A stretch of 64,000 nt of DNA, taken from contig NZ_SJOJ01000001.1 in the NCBI RefSeq assembly GCF_004330295.1, positions 310,001 to 374,000 on the forward strand. Reading direction: 5' to 3'. A program made the position numbers and the translations under genes. This DNA is from Rahnella victoriana. GTDB lineage: Bacteria > Pseudomonadota > Gammaproteobacteria > Enterobacterales > Enterobacteriaceae. Of the stretch, positions 35,468-45,363 are shown one piece after another; the first letter of the stretch is position 1, and each line of letters begins with the position of its first letter. The notes under the pieces were generated by a model. That model saw nothing but the letters and a program-made list of their open reading frames with translations, searched no databases and was not told the DNA's origin.

Positions 35468-36547
35468 TTATTTTGCACTACTCTGGCTAAACGCGGCCTG
35501 CATGACCGCCACCATCGCGTCGTTCTGCGACTGGCTGAGAGCATGTCCTTTCGGATCAAGGAACTGCAAGCTACTGCGGTTGTCGAGGTCGCCAACCTGA
35601 AGTTTGTAATCACCGGAGCTGAGGCCCGGATCTTTCGCACCCAGTGTCTGCCACGCATCGTCGTTCAGCGGTTTATAGCTGACGGACAATGTGCCTTGCG
35701 GACGGCTGCTGTCGGTCACTTTCATACCCGCTTTGGTCAGGGCATTTGGCAGGCGATCCCACACAACGCCGTAGTTAGCACGGACAATCAGCACCGGCAG
35801 ACCGGTATCATCAGCACCGCTCTGCACGTCAATTTCACCCACACGACGGTTGTCGAGGCGAGCCTGCGTATCCTGCTGCACTTTATCCAGGCTGGCCGTG
35901 ATGGAGTTCATCATCTGGCTGTTGTAACGCTGGATTTCAGCAGAAGACGTCACCGGTTTGTCCTGCTGTTTCAGTTCAAGCGTTTTCACGGTCAGGGCTA
36001 ACTGGTAGCTCTGCTGTTTCACGCTGACCTGATAACGGCCCTGATACTGGAAGTCTTCATCCGCACGATTCCAGTCGATGAAATCGGTGGTCAGCGTCTG
36101 GTTAGCGTCATCACGGCTGGCAATTTTGAAGTTATTTTGCTCAACGGCTTTGACAACGTTGTTCCACAGATCACGGTTCTGCGCGGTGTTTTCCAGCAGC
36201 ACGGTGCCACTGTCGCCCGCGAACTGAGTCTGGGAACCGCTCAGCAACGCCAGCGGCTGGGACGGCGGACGAATATCGAGCTGTTTGCCGACCGCGCCCT
36301 GCATTGCGCCAGCCTGAATATCATAGGTACCGTTCTGCACAGGCAAAATCATCCCTGCCGGTGCTTTCAGCTCATGCAGAGCTGCTGCGTCCAGATAGGA
36401 CTCATCGCCGCTTACCTGGCGTTTGTAACGTTGATCGCTTGAACAGGCGGCCAGCAGCATGATCAGGGAAACCCCGACCACTTTCGCTACGGCTGTTTTC
36501 TGCAATCGGGTCATCTGGAAACTATTCTTGTCAAATAAAGAGGCCAT
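35468..36547 (-). CDS. bamC: Outer membrane assembly lipoprotein BamC
   Basis: The 359-residue lipoprotein subunit of the BAM complex inserts beta-barrel proteins in the outer membrane. The lipobox is LLAACSSD, followed by the unstructured [15 protein letters not shown] segment that binds BamD and then two helix-grip domains. The end ([30 protein letters not shown]) is very close to E. coli. The ATG at 36547 has AGGAAG 5 bases upstream. It begins 17 bases after dapA, as part of the dapA operon. Confidence 0.96.
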   Translation of the reverse strand: MASLFDKNSFQMTRLQKTAVAKVVGVSLIMLLAACSSDQRYKRQVSGDESYLDAAALHELKAPAGMILPVQNGTYDIQAGAMQGAVGKQLDIRPPSQPLALLSGSQTQFAGDSGTVLLENTAQNRDLWNNVVKAVEQNNFKIASRDDANQTLTTDFIDWNRADEDFQYQGRYQVSVKQQSYQLALTVKTLELKQQDKPVTSSAEIQRYNSQMMNSITASLDKVQQDTQARLDNRRVGEIDVQSGADDTGLPVLIVRANYGVVWDRLPNALTKAGMKVTDSSRPQGTLSVSYKPLNDDAWQTLGAKDPGLSSGDYKLQVGDLDNRSSLQFLDPKGHALSQSQNDAMVAVMQAAFSQSSAK

Positions 36548-36563
36548 CAAATCTTCCTAAGAG

Positions 36564-37445
36564 TTACAGCAAACCGGCGCTTTTTAATGCTTCTTCCACG
36601 ACCGGACGGGCAGCATCTGTTAACGGCGTCATAGGCAGACGCATCGTATCGGTTGCCATCAAACCCAGTGCCTTACAGGCCCATTTCACCGGGATTGGGT
36701 TTGCTTCTACAAACAAATTCTGATGCAACGGCATCAGGCGCTGATTCAGGCGACGCGCTTCGGCAAAGTTGCCAAGGGCAGCCAGTTCACACAGTTGTGC
36801 CATTTCACGGGCAGCGACGTTGGCGGTCACAGAGATAACGCCTTTGCCACCGAGCTGCATAAAGTCCAGTCCGCTGGCGTCATCGCCGCTCAGCAAAATG
36901 AAATCTTCATCATCAACCAGCACTTGGATCTGACTTACACGACTTAAGTTCCCTGTTGCTTCTTTAACAGCAACAATATTCTTCAATTTTGCTAAACGCG
37001 CGATGGTCGGCGGCAACATGTCGCAGCCGGTACGTGATGGCACGTTATAGAGAATTTGCGGCAGAGAGGTGTTTTCAGCGATGGCTTTGAAATGCTGATA
37101 CAGCCCTTCCTGAGTCGGACGGTTGTAGTATGGGGTGACTGTCAGGCAGCCCACAACGCCACTTTTTTCAAAACGTTGCGTAAGAGAAATCGCTTCAGCG
37201 GTGGCATTGGCCCCGGTGCCTGCGATAACAGGAATGCGCCCATCGGCCAGTTCCAGCGTCTGTAAGACCACGTCACCGTGCTCTTCATGGCTTAACGTTG
37301 CCGACTCACCGGTCGTGCCCACGGAAACGATCGCCGCAGTACCACTGGACACATGATAATCAATCAGTTTTTTCAGACTCGCACGATCGACAGCACCTTT
37401 GGTGTCCATCGGCGTAACCAGTGCAACAATACTTCCCGTAAACAT
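36564..37445 (-). CDS. dapA: 4-hydroxy-tetrahydrodipicolinate synthase
   Basis: The 293-residue class I aldolase condenses pyruvate and aspartate semialdehyde, the first step of DAP/lysine synthesis. It shows [25 protein letters not shown] with the Tyr/Arg pair, and [10 protein letters not shown] with the Schiff-base lysine. The ATG at 37445 fits the family start and has GGAGGGGAAGG close upstream; the frame extends 9 codons farther. It is divergent from gcvR and leads the dapA-bamC-purC unit. Confidence 0.97.
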   Translation of the reverse strand: MFTGSIVALVTPMDTKGAVDRASLKKLIDYHVSSGTAAIVSVGTTGESATLSHEEHGDVVLQTLELADGRIPVIAGTGANATAEAISLTQRFEKSGVVGCLTVTPYYNRPTQEGLYQHFKAIAENTSLPQILYNVPSRTGCDMLPPTIARLAKLKNIVAVKEATGNLSRVSQIQVLVDDEDFILLSGDDASGLDFMQLGGKGVISVTANVAAREMAQLCELAALGNFAEARRLNQRLMPLHQNLFVEANPIPVKWACKALGLMATDTMRLPMTPLTDAARPVVEEALKSAGLL

Positions 37446-37590
37446 TGACCTTCCCCTCCACAAACAGGTCACTCATGGTACTTTTGACACCACTGCAAAA
37501 GCAAGCAATCAACGAGCGGTAACCGCTTGTCCGGCGGTTTTTTTTATGTTTACCTTGGGAATACTCCCAAGCACGACAGGAAGACCCATT

Positions 37591-38157
37591 TTGCCGCAGC
37601 CACAACAACATTATCTGGTTATCACCGCCTTAGGTGCCGATCGTCCCGGTATCGTGAACACCATTACCCGTCAGGTCAGCAGCTGCGGCTGTAATATTGA
37701 AGACAGCCGTCTGGCCATGCTCGGGGATGAGTTTACGTTTATCATGCTGCTGTCCGGCAGCTGGAACGCCATTACGCTGATCGAATCCACCCTGCCGCAA
37801 AAAGGCGCGGAACTGGAATTATTGATCGTGATGAAACGCACCAGCGCCCATGAGCGTCCGCCGATGCCTGCCACGGTGTGGGTGAAAGTGGAAGTGAAAG
37901 ATTCCCCTCATCTGATCGAACGTTTCACTGATTTGTTCGATACTCATCAGATGAACATTGCCGAACTGGCGTCCAAAACCCGTCCGGCTGATGCGACCAC
38001 GCCCGCGCAGTTATCGATTCAAATCACGGCGCACAGCGCGGCCAATACCGACCCGGCAATTATTGAGCAGGCGTTTCATCAGCTATGTACAGAACTGAAT
38101 GCGCAAGGCAGTATTAACGTCGTCAGTTATTCTGAGAATGAAGATAAACTGCAGTAA
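37591..38157 (+). CDS. gcvR: Glycine cleavage system regulator GcvR
   Basis: The 188-residue protein holds two ACT domains (HYLVITALGADRPGIVNTIT and VWVKVEVKDSPHLIERFT). GcvR blocks the activator GcvA when glycine is low. The upstream frame is open, but the TTG at 37591 fits the E. coli N-terminus and has AGGAAG 7 bases before it, so a TTG start is likely. The bcp gene follows 25 bases later in the same direction, as in E. coli. Confidence 0.95.
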   Translation: MPQPQQHYLVITALGADRPGIVNTITRQVSSCGCNIEDSRLAMLGDEFTFIMLLSGSWNAITLIESTLPQKGAELELLIVMKRTSAHERPPMPATVWVKVEVKDSPHLIERFTDLFDTHQMNIAELASKTRPADATTPAQLSIQITAHSAANTDPAIIEQAFHQLCTELNAQGSINVVSYSENEDKLQ

Positions 38158-38182
38158 TCGCTAAGAGATACGGAGAAAGACA

Positions 38183-38650
38183 ATGAGCCCACTGAAAGCC
38201 GGTGATCCTGCGCCGCAATTTAGTTTACCCGACCAAGACGGTGAACAAATTAATCTGGCCGACTTCCAGGGACAGAAAGTCCTGGTCTATTTCTATCCTA
38301 AAGCCATGACTCCAGGTTGCACCGTGCAAGCCTGCGGTCTGCGCGATAACATGGATCAGTTGAAAAGTGCCGGTGTAGAAGTGCTGGGGATCAGCACCGA
38401 TAAACCGGAAAAACTGTCGCGTTTTGCTGAGAAAGAACTGCTGAACTTCACCTTGCTGTCCGATGAAGATCATCAGGTTTGCGAACAGTTTGGCGTCTGG
38501 GGTGAAAAATCCTTTATGGGGAAAACCTACGACGGCATCCACCGCATCAGCTTCCTGCTCGACGGCACGGGGAAAGTGGAAAAAGTCTTCGACGACTTCA
38601 AAACCACGAATCACCATGACATCGTGATGGCCTATCTGAACAATCAATAA
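38183..38650 (+). CDS. bcp: Thioredoxin-dependent thiol peroxidase (Bcp/PrxQ)
   Basis: The 155-residue atypical 2-Cys peroxiredoxin reduces H2O2 and organic peroxides. The peroxidatic and resolving cysteines lie in MTPGCTVQACGLRD, five residues apart, as in E. coli Bcp. The rest (GISTDKPEKLSRFAEKELL, GEKSFMGKTYDG) is almost unchanged. GGAGAAAG precedes the ATG. A perfect terminator follows. Confidence 0.97.
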   Translation: MSPLKAGDPAPQFSLPDQDGEQINLADFQGQKVLVYFYPKAMTPGCTVQACGLRDNMDQLKSAGVEVLGISTDKPEKLSRFAEKELLNFTLLSDEDHQVCEQFGVWGEKSFMGKTYDGIHRISFLLDGTGKVEKVFDDFKTTNHHDIVMAYLNNQ

Positions 38651-38675
38651 GCCTGCACAGCCCGATGGCAGAGAC

Positions 38676-38701
38676 AAAAAAAGCGCAGACGCGCTTTTTT
38701 T
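38676..38701. terminator. Bidirectional rho-independent terminator
   Basis: A7-GCGC (38676-38686) pairs with GCGC-T7 (38691-38701) around a 4-base loop. It separates bcp from the convergent perM and suits both strands. Confidence 0.88.
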
Positions 38702-38723
38702 ATTGGATGCGGTAAGCGAAAAA

Positions 38724-39788
38724 TCAGACGGTTTCGTTCAGCGATTCATCCGGCCAGACGTGAACCACGGCTTTGACCAGCGTCGCCAGCGGTATCGCAA
38801 AGAACACGCCCCAGAATCCCCACAACCCGCCAAACACCACCACGGATAAGATAATCACCAGCGGATGCAGGTTCACCGCTTCGGAGAACAGCAGCGGCAC
38901 GATCACATTGCCGTCCAGCCCCTGAACCACCAGATACGCGACAATCAGCGTCCAGAAATCCGCGCCAAGTCCCCACTGGAACATCGCCACAATCACCACC
39001 GGAATGGTCACCAGCATCGCGCCGATATAAGGGATCAGGACCGAGACACCGACCAGCACCGCCAGCAGCAACGAATAATGCAAATCCATCACCACAAACA
39101 CCAGATAGGTCGCCACGCCGACGATGATCATCTCCAGCACTTTGCCGCGAATATAATTGGTGATTTGCTGGTTCATCTCCACCCACACCTGCCCGGCCAG
39201 CCCGCGGTCGCGCGGTAAAATGCGGCGTACGGCATTGAGCATCTGCTCCTTATCTTTGAGCAGAAAGAACACCATCATTGGCACCAGAATCAGGTAAATC
39301 GCCAGCGTCAGTAACCCCACCAGCGACGCCAGTGAATATTTCACCACCGACTCGCCCAGTCCGGAGAGTTTGCTGCGCATGTTTTCCGCCATCATGTCGA
39401 TGATTCCCGCGTCCACCAGCGCCGGATAACGCTTCGGCAGCGTGGCGGCGAAATCATAAAAACGGTTGAGCATGCTCGGTAAATCGGTCATCAGGTTCAC
39501 GCCCTGCTGCCAGGTCACCGGCGCGATGACAAACATGCCGAGCAGTAAAATACCGGCAAAGATAATCAGCACCACGCTGACGGACAGCGTGCGCGAAAGC
39601 CCGAGGTGTTGCAGGCGCACGGTCGGCCATTCCAGCAAATACGCGAGCACAATCGCCACCAGCAGCGGCGCCAGAATGCCATTGAGAAAATAGAGAATGC
39701 AGAAACCGGCGACCAGGATCGCCAGCAGCGCGATGGCCTGAGGATCGGTAAAGCGACGGCGATACCACTGTAATAACATGTCCAACAT
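38724..39788 (-). CDS. perM: AI-2E family permease PerM
   Basis: The 354-residue inner membrane protein of the AI-2 exporter family has about eight helices and a long amphipathic middle. It shows a GIIDMMAENMRSKLSGLGES periplasmic part and GVSVLIPYIGAMLVTIPV. The length matches E. coli PerM (353 aa). The transport substrate is unproven. It is divergent from bepA, as in E. coli. Confidence 0.92.
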   Translation of the reverse strand: MLDMLLQWYRRRFTDPQAIALLAILVAGFCILYFLNGILAPLLVAIVLAYLLEWPTVRLQHLGLSRTLSVSVVLIIFAGILLLGMFVIAPVTWQQGVNLMTDLPSMLNRFYDFAATLPKRYPALVDAGIIDMMAENMRSKLSGLGESVVKYSLASLVGLLTLAIYLILVPMMVFFLLKDKEQMLNAVRRILPRDRGLAGQVWVEMNQQITNYIRGKVLEMIIVGVATYLVFVVMDLHYSLLLAVLVGVSVLIPYIGAMLVTIPVVIVAMFQWGLGADFWTLIVAYLVVQGLDGNVIVPLLFSEAVNLHPLVIILSVVVFGGLWGFWGVFFAIPLATLVKAVVHVWPDESLNETV

Positions 39789-40042
39789 CAGAGAATGCTC
39801 CTGTAATTTCCTGGTCTGGCGGGTGTGCGCTGTTCGTTCCCTGCGCGCTCAGACACAAGTAACTATCTTCATAATTCGTTGTCACACAACTGTAGCTGCA
39901 CAGTGTTTTAAACTTTCACGAGGATAGCTACTATAGAGACCGGCGCAAAGAAAAGCGCCAGAAAATAACGGTCTGACGGACTGTTCACGGAAGAAAGGCT
40001 CTCAAAGCTCATGGGTCACGCGGTTAACTTATTGGGAAGCAA

Positions 40043-41578
40043 ATGTTTATGGTAATGCGGTTGAAAAAAACGGTGATTGCTCTGTGTCTGGGCAGCCTGT
40101 TCGCTGGCCCCCTTCTGCCTGCCGTGGCGGATGACAGTTCATTCTGGTCAACACCGGTGAGTTCCGCGAAAACCAGTTCACCGTTAGCCCCGCCGGTGAG
40201 CGATCAGTTACCGGATATCGGCACCTCAGCGGGCGGCACGCTCAGTATTAATCAGGAATTACAGATGGGCGATTTTTATGTCCGTCAGATGCGCGCCAGC
40301 ACGCCGCTGATTAACGATCCGCTGCTTAATCAGTACATCAACGAACTGGGACAACGTCTGGTGGCGCATGCCTATTCCGTGCGTACACCGTTCCATTTTT
40401 TCATCGTTAATAACGATGAACTGAACGCCTTCGCCTTCTTCGGCGGCAATGTGGTGCTTCACTCCGCGCTGTTCCGTTATTCCGATAATGAAAGCCAGTT
40501 AGCCTCAGTTATGGCGCACGAAATTTCCCACGTCACGCAACGCCATCTGGCGCGCGCGATGGAAGATCAGCAACGTAACGCCCCGCTCACCTGGGTCGGC
40601 GCGCTGGGGTCGATCCTGCTGGCGATGGCCAGTCCGCAAATGGGTATGGCGGCGCTGACCGGTACACTGGCGGGCACCCAGCAAGGTATGATCAGCTTTA
40701 CGCAAGGCAATGAACAGGAAGCGGACCGTATCGGCATTCAGGTGTTGCAGCGTTCCGGTTTTGATCCGCAGGCCATGCCCGCTTTCCTGCAGAAACTGGC
40801 CGATCAGGCGAGCTACTCGACCCGTCCGCCGGAAATGCTGCTGACGCACCCGTTGCCGGACAGCCGTCTGGCCGACATCCGTAACCGCGCCAACCAGATG
40901 CCGCACCTGATTGTGCAATCTTCTCAGGATTACCTGATGGCAAAAGTGCGCATACTGGGGATGTACGGTTCCGAGAGTTTCCCGCTGACCGACGACTATC
41001 TGCAAAAACTGAGCAACGGCAATGTCCGTGAACAACTGGCGGCGAAATATGGCCGTGCGTTGCAGTTCTACAAGGCGAAAAAGAATGATCAGGCACGGGC
41101 GGCGCTGGATCAGCTCCTGACCCAGTATCCCGGCAACGAATGGCTGCTGGATTTAGCCACCGATAACGATATCGACAGCAAACGCGCGCCGCAGGCGATA
41201 GCGCGTCTGGAACAGGCCGGTGCGGCCAGCAGTTCCAACGCCGTGTTGCAGCTCAATCTGGCCAATGCCTATCTCGAAGGCGCGAAGCCCGCCAATGCCA
41301 TGAAAATCCTCAACCGCTATACTTTCAATTATCCGGGTGATCCGAATGGCTGGGATTTATTGTCTCAGGCCGCCGCCGCGCAGGGATTACGTGCGCAGGA
41401 ACTGGCCGCCCGCGCGGAAAGTATGGCGTTAGTCGGACGTCTGGATCAGGCGATTGAAATGCTGAGCAATGCCAGCGCATTACAAAAATTAGGCAGTCTG
41501 GAACAGGCCCGTTACGACGCGCGCATCGATCAGCTTCGTCAGCTGCAAGGGCGTTTCCGTCAGTATCAGAAAGGCTGA
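40043..41578 (+). CDS. bepA: Periplasmic chaperone/metalloprotease BepA
   Basis: The 511-residue M48 protein has a signal peptide, then a peptidase domain with [13 protein letters not shown] (zinc HExxH) and [12 protein letters not shown] (third ligand), and then TPR repeats (about residues 330-500). BepA helps LptD assembly and degrades stalled outer membrane proteins. It is about 24 residues longer than E. coli BepA (487 aa), owing to an extra Ser/Pro-rich linker after the signal peptide. Several ATG codons (40043, 40049, 40055) could start it. Confidence 0.95.
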   Translation: MFMVMRLKKTVIALCLGSLFAGPLLPAVADDSSFWSTPVSSAKTSSPLAPPVSDQLPDIGTSAGGTLSINQELQMGDFYVRQMRASTPLINDPLLNQYINELGQRLVAHAYSVRTPFHFFIVNNDELNAFAFFGGNVVLHSALFRYSDNESQLASVMAHEISHVTQRHLARAMEDQQRNAPLTWVGALGSILLAMASPQMGMAALTGTLAGTQQGMISFTQGNEQEADRIGIQVLQRSGFDPQAMPAFLQKLADQASYSTRPPEMLLTHPLPDSRLADIRNRANQMPHLIVQSSQDYLMAKVRILGMYGSESFPLTDDYLQKLSNGNVREQLAAKYGRALQFYKAKKNDQARAALDQLLTQYPGNEWLLDLATDNDIDSKRAPQAIARLEQAGAASSSNAVLQLNLANAYLEGAKPANAMKILNRYTFNYPGDPNGWDLLSQAAAAQGLRAQELAARAESMALVGRLDQAIEMLSNASALQKLGSLEQARYDARIDQLRQLQGRFRQYQKG

Positions 41579-41606
41579 TTTCAGCGCCACAATGGAGGAC
41601 GTATTG

Positions 41607-41963
41607 ATGCAACACGATGTCGCGATCTACCACAACCCGGCCTGTTCAAAAAGCCGTGAGACCCTGAAATTACTGGAAGCAGAAGGGATTGAGCCGCAAG
41701 TGATCCTGTATCTGGAAACGCAGCCGTCGGTGGATAAGCTGAAAGAATTGATCGGCCTGCTGGGCTTCAGCTCCGCGCGTGAACTGCTGCGCAAGGGCGA
41801 GCAGATTTACAAGGATATGAACCTGAAAGATACCAGTCTGAGCGAGGACGCGCTGTTACAGGCGATGGCCGATCACCCGCGGCTGATTGAACGTCCGATC
41901 GTGGTGGCCAACGGCAAGGCACGTTTAGGACGTCCGCCGGAACAGGTGAAAGAGATTTTATAA
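41607..41963 (+). CDS. yfgD: Arsenate reductase-like glutaredoxin-family protein
   Basis: The 118-residue ArsC-type protein contains IYHNPACSKSRETL with the catalytic Cys, and HPRLIERPIVVANGKARLGR with the Arg cluster. The glutaredoxin-dependent arsenate reductase family includes this YfgD type, but activity is not proven. The ATG at 41607 is used because GGAGG lies 8 bases upstream; an ATG at 41592 has no ribosome site. It follows bepA by 28 bases, as in E. coli. Confidence 0.92.
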   Translation: MQHDVAIYHNPACSKSRETLKLLEAEGIEPQVILYLETQPSVDKLKELIGLLGFSSARELLRKGEQIYKDMNLKDTSLSEDALLQAMADHPRLIERPIVVANGKARLGRPPEQVKEIL

Positions 41964-41974
41964 TCCCGCCTTAC

Positions 41975-42001
41975 GTTCGGGTTCGGCTGACGAACCCGGA
42001 C
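41975..42001. repeat. Hairpin between convergent yfgD and hda
   Basis: GTTCGGGTTCG (41975-41985) pairs with CGAACCCGGAC (41991-42001) with one wobble around a 5-base loop. No T run follows on either strand. It may slow polymerase or protect mRNA ends. Confidence 0.5.
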
Positions 42002-42013
42002 ATCCCCCGGCGC

Positions 42014-42715
42014 TTACAGCCCGAGAATTTCTTTCACGAACGGAATGGTCAGTTTGCGCTGTGCAGTAATGGACGCGCGATCGAGCTGATCCAGCGTCAT
42101 AAACAGCGTACGCATTTCGCGATCCAGACGTTTGAGCAGGAAACGGCCCACGTCTTCCGGCAGTTCAAAGCCCCGCAGTTTGGCGCGAAGCTGTAATGCC
42201 TGAAGTTTTTCTTCGTCGGAAAGCGGCTGAAGTTTGTAGATTTGGCCCCAGTCAAGACGGGAAGCCAGATCCGGCAGGCTGAGATTCAGCTGACGCGGAG
42301 GACGATCGCCGGTAATAAACAGCCGCGTGCGACCGGTTTCAAGGATGCGGTTATAAAGATGGAAAACGGCGGCTTCCCACTCATCATCCCCGGCAATGCC
42401 TTCAATATTATCGATGCACACCAGCGCCAGATGCTCCATCCCGTCCAGCACTTCCGGCACGAAATAGGCGCGTTTATCTAACGGCACATACCCGACGGCT
42501 TCACCGCGCTGTGAGAGTTCGGCGCAGGCCGCATGCAGCAAATGACTGCGGCCGCCGCCTTCGCGTGACCAGAAATAAATATAGGTGCCGTGTTCCTGAT
42601 GCAATGCGCTCTGAATGGCAGATAGCAGAGAAGGGTTTTCACCCGGATAAAAACTGGCAAAGGTTTCATCATCGGGAAGATAAAGTGGCAGGGAAAGCTG
42701 TGCCGGCGTATTCAG
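42014..42715 (-). CDS. hda: DnaA inactivator Hda
   Basis: The 233-residue AAA+ protein works with the DNA-loaded sliding clamp to make DnaA hydrolyse ATP after initiation. The clamp-binding motif QLSLPL sits at the N-terminus; the AAA+ core shows [16 protein letters not shown] and [15 protein letters not shown], and the end is [14 protein letters not shown]. As in E. coli, a CTG (42715) appears to start it: the protein then begins at [10 protein letters not shown] with the exact family length, and GAGGTG lies just upstream. A TTG at 42730 is the alternative. Confidence 0.93.
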   Translation of the reverse strand: MNTPAQLSLPLYLPDDETFASFYPGENPSLLSAIQSALHQEHGTYIYFWSREGGGRSHLLHAACAELSQRGEAVGYVPLDKRAYFVPEVLDGMEHLALVCIDNIEGIAGDDEWEAAVFHLYNRILETGRTRLFITGDRPPRQLNLSLPDLASRLDWGQIYKLQPLSDEEKLQALQLRAKLRGFELPEDVGRFLLKRLDREMRTLFMTLDQLDRASITAQRKLTIPFVKEILGL

Positions 42716-42842
42716 AAGCACCTCAACCAAAGCGGCATAATGACCGCAGATGTTGTCACGTCAATAAAAGGAACTGCCGAATTCTAGCAAGGATCCGTCC
42801 TGAAATGAACTGTGCCCGGTGCAACCGCTTGCGATCCGAGCA

Positions 42843-42875
42843 CCTGACCGGCTGACACCACGCCCGCCGGTCAGG
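42843..42875. repeat. 10-bp stem inverted repeat near the uraA 3' end
   Basis: CCTGACCGGC (42843-42852) and GCCGGTCAGG (42866-42875) form a perfect 10-bp stem. A short palindrome with an A/T core (42880-42895) is next to it. It lies between uraA and hda and may be a factor-dependent or weak terminator. Confidence 0.5.
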
Positions 42876-42897
42876 GTTTCAGACAAAAAAGTCTGCA

Positions 42898-44190
42898 TCA
42901 GACGGGCGGATTTTCCCGCTCATCTTCCACATCAATGATCTGTTCTTCACCACGGAAAATCTCGATCACTTTGAACAGCAGGCTGAGGAAGATACCGACA
43001 ATCGTCGCCAGCGCCATGCCTTTCAGCTCCGCCGCACCGATGTGGATCTTCGCACCGCTGACGCCGATGATCAGGATCACCGCAGTCAGGATCAGGTTCT
43101 GCGCCTTGTTGTAATCGACTTTCGATTCAATCAGTACGCGGATACCGGATGCGCCGATCACGCCGTAAAGCAGCAATGAAACGCCGCCCATCACCGGCAC
43201 CGGAACAGCCTGAATGGCCGCCGCGAGTTTACCGATACAGGAAAGCAGGATCGCCAGAATGGCCGCGCCGCCGATCACCCAGGTGCTGTAGACCTTGGTG
43301 ATAGCCATCACGCCGATGTTTTCACCGTAAGTGGTGTTTGGTGTGGAACCAAAGAAACCGGACAATACGGTCGACAGCCCGTTCGCCAGCATCGAACGAT
43401 GCAGGCCCGGATCACGCAGTAAATCTTTCTTCACGATATTCGCGGTGACGACCAGATGCCCGACGTGCTCGGCAATGACCACCAGTGCCGCAGGCAGAAT
43501 GGTGAGGATGGCGACCCATTCAAAACGCGGCGTATAGAAAGTGGGCAGCGCGAACCAGTGCGCGGTTTCGATAGCGGAGACATCCACCACGCCCATAAAG
43601 AACGACAGCGCGTAACCGACCAGCACGCCGATCAGGATCGGGATAATCGCCAGGAAACCCCGGAACAGCACCGAACCCAGAATGGTCACGGAGAGCGTCA
43701 CCAGCGAAATGGTGATGGTGGTGGAATCCACTGCTGCGCCATCCGCAGGCAGCAGCCCTGCCATGTTCGCCGCCACACCCGCCAGCTCCAGCCCGATGAC
43801 GGCAACGATTGCGCCCATCGCCGCAGGCGGGAACATCACGTTAATCCAGCCGATCCCGGCTTTCTTAACAATCAGCGCCACCAGACAGAACAACAGCCCG
43901 CAAACAATGAATCCGCCCAGTGCCGCCTCATATCCCATCGGCAACAACAACAGCACCGGAGAAATAAACGCAAAACTTGAGCCGAGGTACGCCGGTATCT
44001 TCCCTTTACACACAAATAAATACAGCAAAGTCCCTATGCCATTAAACAGCAGCACCGTTGCCGGGTTGATCTTGAACAGAATGGGTACCAGAACGGTGGC
44101 ACCAAACATGGCAAACAGATGCTGGAAACTCAGGGGGATTGTCTGCAGCAATGGCGGACGTTCGCTTACCCCGATGACACGACGGGTCAT
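42898..44190 (-). CDS. uraA: Uracil permease UraA
   Basis: The 430-residue nucleobase:cation symporter-2 protein has 14 membrane segments and imports uracil with protons. Family motifs are FAMFGATVLVPIL, GFFGSTPNTTYGENIGVMAI with the substrate Glu, and a hydrophilic end. The length fits E. coli UraA (429 aa). It follows upp on the same strand with a 206-base gap holding a repeat and the upp terminator, so an attenuated read-through from upp is possible. Confidence 0.96.
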   Translation of the reverse strand: MTRRVIGVSERPPLLQTIPLSFQHLFAMFGATVLVPILFKINPATVLLFNGIGTLLYLFVCKGKIPAYLGSSFAFISPVLLLLPMGYEAALGGFIVCGLLFCLVALIVKKAGIGWINVMFPPAAMGAIVAVIGLELAGVAANMAGLLPADGAAVDSTTITISLVTLSVTILGSVLFRGFLAIIPILIGVLVGYALSFFMGVVDVSAIETAHWFALPTFYTPRFEWVAILTILPAALVVIAEHVGHLVVTANIVKKDLLRDPGLHRSMLANGLSTVLSGFFGSTPNTTYGENIGVMAITKVYSTWVIGGAAILAILLSCIGKLAAAIQAVPVPVMGGVSLLLYGVIGASGIRVLIESKVDYNKAQNLILTAVILIIGVSGAKIHIGAAELKGMALATIVGIFLSLLFKVIEIFRGEEQIIDVEDERENPPV

Positions 44191-44241
44191 GAATGTGATC
44201 CTCTCAAAGGTGTGATGTTGTGTTATTTACAGCCTTTTGCT

Positions 44242-44358
44242 CTAAATAATTCGGGTTGCATGAAGGCGGCAAGTCCGTGAGTCCCCGGGAGCATAGATAA
44301 CTATGTGACCGGGGTGAACGGGCGCAGCCAACGCATCTGCAGCCTGAAGTATGACGAG
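44242..44358. repeat. Dispersed imperfect palindromic repeat, copy A
   Basis: About 117 bases read TTGCATGAAGGCGGCAAG, a CCCCGGGAGC half, a small AT spacer, GTGACCGGGG, GCGCAGCCAACGCA and GAAGTATGA. The same framework appears at 59580-59695 and 62560-62680, and reversed at 45128-45238. It lies between uraA and upp. Confidence 0.75.
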
Positions 44359-44359
44359 C

Positions 44360-44386
44360 AAAAAAAAGCCGACTCTTCAGTCGGCT
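44360..44386 (-). terminator. upp rho-independent terminator
   Basis: On the minus strand AGCCGACT pairs with AGTCGGCT around a 4-base loop (44367-44386), followed by a run of T. It begins 11 bases after the upp stop codon. Confidence 0.9.
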
Positions 44387-44396
44387 AATTGCTTAT

Positions 44397-45023
44397 TTAC
44401 TTCGTACCAAATATCTTGTCGCCCGCATCACCGAGCCCCGGAATGATGTAGCCTTTCTCATTGAGCCCCTGATCCACCGAGGCGGTGTACAGCTCAACGT
44501 CCGGGTGGGCGGCTTCGAGAGCGGCGATCCCTTCCGGTGCGGCGACCAGCACCAGCACTTTAATGCTCTGGCAGCCGGCTTTTTTCAGCAGGTCGATGGT
44601 GGCAATCATTGAGCCACCGGTAGCCAGCATCGGGTCAACCACCAGCGCCAGACGTTCTTCGATGTTAGAAACCAGCTTCTGGAAATACGGCACAGGTTTC
44701 AGTGTTTCTTCATCACGGTACACGCCAACTACGCTGATACGCGCGCTTGGTACGTGTTCCAGTACGCCTTCCATCATGCCCAGACCGGCACGCAGGATTG
44801 GCACAACGGTAATTTTCTTGCCTTTGATCTGATCGATTTCCACCGGGCCATTCCAGCCTTCAATGGTCACTTTTTCAGTTTCTAAATCGGCAGTCGCTTC
44901 ATACGTCAGCAGACTTCCCACCTCAGAAGCCAGTTCGCGAAAACGTTTCGTGCTGATGTCGTTTTCACGCATCAGGCCCAGCTTGTGTTTCACCAGCGGG
45001 TGTTTCACCTCGACGATCTTCAT
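44397..45023 (-). CDS. upp: Uracil phosphoribosyltransferase
   Basis: The 208-residue enzyme converts uracil and PRPP to UMP in pyrimidine salvage. The PRPP loop is [20 protein letters not shown] and the uracil site is in [17 protein letters not shown]. It has the same length as E. coli Upp. GGAGAAT precedes the ATG. It is paired with the uraA permease downstream and divergent from purM. Confidence 0.98.
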   Translation of the reverse strand: MKIVEVKHPLVKHKLGLMRENDISTKRFRELASEVGSLLTYEATADLETEKVTIEGWNGPVEIDQIKGKKITVVPILRAGLGMMEGVLEHVPSARISVVGVYRDEETLKPVPYFQKLVSNIEERLALVVDPMLATGGSMIATIDLLKKAGCQSIKVLVLVAAPEGIAALEAAHPDVELYTASVDQGLNEKGYIIPGLGDAGDKIFGTK

Positions 45024-45127
45024 TATTTATTCTCCTAAGGTGGTTGAGCTGCAAAAAAAAATCGCGAGATTATAACGCCATTTTTTTTGAACGCCACAGC
45101 CAATTGCCTGATCCAGATCAACTTATC

Positions 45128-45238
45128 CTTCTTCACTGAAGCCGCAGCTGCGTTAGCGGCTCTCTCTCACCCGAATCACTGACTCAAGTCAGCTCATCGG
45201 GATTTGCTCGTTTGCTGCAACGCCAATGACTTCGGCTA
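45128..45238. repeat. Dispersed imperfect palindromic repeat, copy D (reverse orientation)
   Basis: Read on the minus strand, it has GCGTTGCAGCAAACGAGCAA, AATCCCGATGAGCTGACTTG, GTCAGTGATTCGGGT and GCTAACGCAGCTGCGGCTTC, the same framework as copy B at 59580. It lies in the upp-purM intergenic region, upstream of the PurR box. Confidence 0.7.
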
Positions 45239-45283
45239 AGTGTTGTATCTTTAAGTATAGATAGTGACTCTGAATAAGGCGCT

Positions 45284-45297
45284 CGCAAACGTTTGCT
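45284..45297. promoter_or_regulatory. PurR operator before purM
   Basis: CGCAAACGTTTGCT is a nearly perfect palindrome matching the known PurR consensus (ACGCAAACGTTTTCNT). It lies 67 bases before the GTG of purM. PurR with guanine or hypoxanthine should repress purM-purN here. Confidence 0.88.
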
Positions 45298-45363
45298 TCC
45301 ACTGTTAGAATTGCCCCGCTTTATTCTTCAACCACCAACCCAAACCGCCGTGGGGACTTCGCA

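Noticed and set aside
35411-35468. A PurR box before purC
   Set aside because: The 57-base gap has no sequence close to the consensus seen before purM and purE.
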